The notes under the pieces are model-generated. The model saw only the letters and a program-made list of their open reading frames with translations. It was not told the DNA's origin and searched no databases. A program made the translations under genes and the position numbers. From positions 1 through 47,548 of the forward strand of contig JACOYO010000007.1 in assembly GCA_016181845.1 (NCBI GenBank): a DNA stretch of 47,548 nucleotides. Reading direction: 5' to 3'. The DNA comes from Parcubacteria group bacterium (GTDB lineage Bacteria; Patescibacteriota; Minisyncoccia; Phycocordibacterales; 21-14-all-47-15). Shown in pieces: positions 44,336 through 47,548 of the stretch (its first letter is position 1; each line of letters begins with the position of its first letter).

Positions 44336-46144
44336 ATGCAAAACACTATCCGAAATTTTACAATCATCGCGCATATTGACCACGGCAAATCAACGCTTGC
44401 CGACCGCATGCTTGAGGTGACAAAAACGATTGAAAAGCGAAAAATGAAAGCGCAGGTCTTGGACAGCATGGAATTGGAGCGCGAGCGTGGAATTACGATT
44501 AAAATGCAGCCTGTTAAAATGCGCTGGCGCGCTTCTCTTGGTTCTGGACCGGAATATACACTGAATCTTATTGATACCCCAGGGCATATTGATTTTTCGT
44601 ATGAAGTGTCGCGCGCGCTCCGCGCTGTGGAAGGGGCGCTACTTTTGGTTGACGCGACGCAGGGAATCCAGGCGCAAACTATCACCGTGCTTGAAATGGC
44701 GCGCGCGGCGGGGCTCTCCATTATTCCGGCAGTCACGAAGATAGACATGCCAAATGCCCGCACGGAAGAAGTGAAACAAAATGTCGCGGCGCTTCTTGAG
44801 ATAGATCCGAACACAATTCTTGAAGTGTCGGGGAAAACTGGGCAAGGTGTGTCAGAGCTTTTGTCTGAGATGGTTTCGCGCGTACCGCCGCCGCGCTCCT
44901 CTTTTCAGGAAGAGGCTCTTCGCGGAAGCGGGCGCGCGCTCATTTTTGATTTTGAATATTCCACGCACCGAGGAGTGATTTTATACGTTCGGGTAACCGA
45001 TGGAGAATTTAAGAAAGGGGATTCGCTTATGTTTATCGCCGCAAAAAAAACATTTCAAGCGATTGAAGTTGGTGTTTTTACTCCCGAAAAAGAAACGGCT
45101 GGCGCGCTATCGTCCGGAAATATCGGATATATTGTCACGGGTATTAAACAACCCAATATCGCATCGGTGGGTGATACGGTTACCTACGCCAGGAATCCGC
45201 TTCCGCCCATTGCGGGCTACACCGTGCCAGTACCGGTCGTGTGGGCTTCGGTCTATCCCGAAAGCCAAGATGATTTTACTTCGCTCAAAGGAGCGCTTGA
45301 ACGGCTGAAACTTTCTGATTCCTCGCTTTCGTTTGAAGAAGAATCATCGGGCACGCTTGGACGCGGTTTCCGCCTCGGTCTTTTGGGGATGCTTCATTTG
45401 GAAATTATCACAGAGCGTTTGCGGCGAGAATTTCAATTGGAGCTCGTCGTAACATCTCCGACCATTACGTATAAAATAATTTTTGCAAAAGAAAAAGAAT
45501 CAATGGTCTATTCGCCTTCGCTTTTTCCAGATGACGGCGCGTATGAAGAAGCGTTTGAACCGTGGGTGCGCGCGCGAATCATCACGCCGTCTGAATACGT
45601 GAGCGCGATGATGCCGATACTGCATGACCACGAAGCGACGCTTGAAACATCGGAAAGTTTTTTGGGAGATCGGGTTTCTTTTGAAATCAAGATGCCGCTC
45701 CGCGAGCTTATGCGTAATTTTTTTGACGAAATTAAAAGTGCTTCTTCCGGATTTGCGTCTCTTTCATACACTATTGAAGAATTACGCAAAGCAGATGTCG
45801 CGCGGCTTGATATATTGGTTGCCGATGAGGTAGTGTCTGCTTTTTCTCAAGTGGTTGCGCACAGACGAGTGGAAGAGGAAGCAAGGAAAAGCGTTGAAAA
45901 ACTGCACGCTATTCTTCCGCGCCAGCTTTTCGTGGTGAAGATTCAGGCGCGCGCTTTGGGCAGAATCATTGCTTCTGAAACTCTGTCGGCCATGCGGAAA
46001 GATGTGACCGGCTATCTATATGGCGGCGATATTACCCGCAAAATGAAATTGCTTGAAAAGCAAAAACGTGGGAAGAAAAAAATGAAATCGCGCGGAAAAG
46101 TGAATATACCGCACGATGTGTTTTTGAAAATGTTAAAACGTTAA
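44336..46144 (+). CDS. lepA: Elongation factor 4
   Basis: RNFTIIAHIDHGKSTLADRMLE, DTPGHIDFSYEVSRALRAVEGALLLVDATQGIQAQT; C-terminal GYLYGGDITRKMKLLEKQKRGKKKMK. Confidence 0.97.
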   Translation: MQNTIRNFTIIAHIDHGKSTLADRMLEVTKTIEKRKMKAQVLDSMELERERGITIKMQPVKMRWRASLGSGPEYTLNLIDTPGHIDFSYEVSRALRAVEGALLLVDATQGIQAQTITVLEMARAAGLSIIPAVTKIDMPNARTEEVKQNVAALLEIDPNTILEVSGKTGQGVSELLSEMVSRVPPPRSSFQEEALRGSGRALIFDFEYSTHRGVILYVRVTDGEFKKGDSLMFIAAKKTFQAIEVGVFTPEKETAGALSSGNIGYIVTGIKQPNIASVGDTVTYARNPLPPIAGYTVPVPVVWASVYPESQDDFTSLKGALERLKLSDSSLSFEEESSGTLGRGFRLGLLGMLHLEIITERLRREFQLELVVTSPTITYKIIFAKEKESMVYSPSLFPDDGAYEEAFEPWVRARIITPSEYVSAMMPILHDHEATLETSESFLGDRVSFEIKMPLRELMRNFFDEIKSASSGFASLSYTIEELRKADVARLDILVADEVVSAFSQVVAHRRVEEEARKSVEKLHAILPRQLFVVKIQARALGRIIASETLSAMRKDVTGYLYGGDITRKMKLLEKQKRGKKKMKSRGKVNIPHDVFLKMLKR

Positions 46145-46156
46145 CGGCTGGCAATG

Positions 46157-46261
46157 CTAAAAAAAGATAGGCATGTACAAGAAAATCATTCCGAAAATGA
46201 CGATAACTCCGACAACAATCCATACCGCGTGCATTATTTTTTTGTATTTTTTATGAAACAT
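46157..46261 (-). CDS. Possible 34-aa single-TM peptide (absent from ORF track)
   Basis: MFHKKYKKIMHAVWIVVGVIVIFGMIFLYMPIFF*; basic N-terminus plus one TM; no clear SD. Confidence 0.4.
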   Translation of the reverse strand: MFHKKYKKIMHAVWIVVGVIVIFGMIFLYMPIFF

Positions 46262-46299
46262 ATATTGAGAAATTTTTTTTGAGCTTGAGCTTGTGTATC

Positions 46300-46322
46300 A
46301 GTGTGCTATACTATAGCACACT
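46300..46322 (+). promoter_or_regulatory. Palindrome overlapping the -10 box upstream of the DivIC-like gene
   Basis: AGTGTGCTATACTATAGCACACT; TTGAGC (46285-46290) -N16- TATACT (46307-46312). Confidence 0.55.
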
Positions 46323-46353
46323 ATTACAATAATTTTCCACTCGTCATACTCGC

Positions 46354-46731
46354 ATGGCAATAAACGATTTTAGAAAAAAAAGACAGTTAAAAAGAATGTT
46401 TTACTCAACCGGAGCGATTGTCGTTCTTGGGATTATCGTGTTTTTTCTTGGGCATGCAACATGGGATGTATACCAAAAAGCAAAAGTAACCGATGAGAAA
46501 CGCCAAGAAGTATTGAGTGAGCTCACGCGTCTACAAAAGCAACGCACTTCTTTGGAAGACGCGCTGGAGCGTCTGCAAACCGACCGAGGCATAGAAGAAG
46601 AAGTGCGGACGAAATTTAATGTTGCCAAAGAAGGAGAAAAAGTCATAACAATTGTTTCGCCGCAAAAAGAGGATGGGAGTGATACCCCGCAAGCGACCTC
46701 ATGGTGGAAGCGCATTTTTGGCATTGAATAA
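46354..46731 (+). CDS. Septum formation initiator (FtsB/DivIC-like)
   Basis: N-terminal TM, coiled coil, VRTKFNVAKEGEKVITIV. Confidence 0.85.
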   Translation: MAINDFRKKRQLKRMFYSTGAIVVLGIIVFFLGHATWDVYQKAKVTDEKRQEVLSELTRLQKQRTSLEDALERLQTDRGIEEEVRTKFNVAKEGEKVITIVSPQKEDGSDTPQATSWWKRIFGIE

Positions 46732-46762
46732 TAGATATTTTTGCTGGCGGGAATAAAAATAC

Positions 46763-46833
46763 GCGGGTATAGTTTAGTGGCAGAATGGTTGCTTCCCAAG
46801 CAACAGATCGGAGTTCGATTCTCCGTACCCGCA
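46763..46833 (+). tRNA. tRNA-Gly (anticodon CCC), CCA not encoded
   Basis: GCGGGTA..TACCCGC acceptor stem; anticodon arm GTTGC-TTCCCAA-GCAAC; T arm CGGAGTTCGATTCTCCG. Confidence 0.95.
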
Positions 46834-47002
46834 CAGAATTTCATTTTGGATGCTCATTTGGCGTCTAGACTGTTGCCTGATCATAATTTCCGCGGGTTCT
46901 AACATTGTTGTTTTCTCCGAAATTGAGAAAAGCACTGGAATGCGCCAAGAAAAAGTTGAGAAGCCTTTTCAAAACCAGACAAATTTATTACCATGACCGT
47001 AT

Positions 47003-47548
47003 ATGGAATTATTTAACGATTTAATTGCAAAAATTTTTTTTCAGCAACTCTTTTCGTCATCTGTCAAAATACTCGTTATTCTTATCGTGGCATTTTTGCT
47101 ACGAACATTCAGTAGAATTTTTATAGAAAAATTAATAAGAAAGATTATTGTTTCCAAACATTTTTTGACAAAAGAGGCTGAAAAGAAACGAGAAGACACT
47201 CTGGCGAGGATTATCAATGGCTCTATCAGCATAATTGTTTTGCTGATTGCTGGCTTGATGATATTGTCGGAGCTTGGCATTGCTATCGGACCGCTTTTGA
47301 CTGCCGCTGGAATTGCTGGTCTTGCCTTCGGTTTTGGGGGACAATATCTTATTCGCGATGTGATTTCTGGCCTTTTTATCATTTTGGAAAATCAGTACCG
47401 TGTTGGAGATGTCGTTTGTTTTGACGGTACTTGTGGATTGGTTGAAGATGTCAGCTTGCGGATGACTTCATTGAGAGACCTTGATGGTACAGTACACCAT
47501 GTTCCACACGGTGAGATTAAAAAAGTTTCTAACCTTTCTAAATATTAC
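47003..47548 (+). CDS. MscS-family mechanosensitive channel, partial (runs off window)
   Basis: Frame open to the window end: ..LLTAAGIAGLAFGFGGQYLIRDVISGLFIILENQYRVGDVVCFDGTCGLVEDVSLRMTSLRDLDGTVHHVPHGEIKKVSN. Confidence 0.93.
   Translation, partial: MELFNDLIAKIFFQQLFSSSVKILVILIVAFLLRTFSRIFIEKLIRKIIVSKHFLTKEAEKKREDTLARIINGSISIIVLLIAGLMILSELGIAIGPLLTAAGIAGLAFGFGGQYLIRDVISGLFIILENQYRVGDVVCFDGTCGLVEDVSLRMTSLRDLDGTVHHVPHGEIKKVSNLSKYY

Noticed and set aside
1-47548. Possible UGA stop-codon reassignment as in Gracilibacteria/Absconditabacteria
   Set aside because: Conserved genes end normally and do not contain internal in-frame TGA; TGA is used as a stop (e.g. 2096-2098).

Overview
The window reads as a chromosomal segment of a candidate-phyla-radiation bacterium of Parcubacteria/Patescibacteria type. 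This is inferred from gene content, compact synthetases and palindrome-rich spacers; no database search was run. The core content is housekeeping: tatC-tatA-tatA, pheS/pheT, leuS, alaS, mnmA, mltG-murC, murJ, lepA, a ribosomal block (infA-rpmJ-rpsM-rpsK-rpsD-rpoA-rplQ-rplM-rpsI), a divIC/ftsB-like gene, tRNA-Gly(CCC), rnpB and a partial mscS. The main unusual features are: (1) a PheRS beta subunit with an apparently intact NlpC/P60 peptidase domain inserted in its B5 domain and no N-terminal OB-fold domain; (2) two solitary MazF/PemK-like toxin genes interleaved with an 89-bp exact duplication of the pheS 5' end, resembling a cassette that integrates at pheS; (3) a flavodoxin-reductase-like module fused to PAS-GAF-PAS-histidine kinase, followed by two output-less receiver proteins; (4) adjacent secreted dockerin and membrane-anchored cohesin genes; (5) a dispersed family of about 145-bp palindromic elements with terminal repeat TTTGAATTAYGAAACKC (four copies, with compensatory-looking internal hairpins); (6) an RNase P RNA of about 655 nt with four large helix expansions; (7) repeated CCTTnCGATATATCGnAAGG palindromes flanking a TrpR/YerC-like regulator gene. 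Several short genes absent from the ORF track (second tatA, rpmJ, a 34-aa membrane peptide, partial mscS) were read directly.
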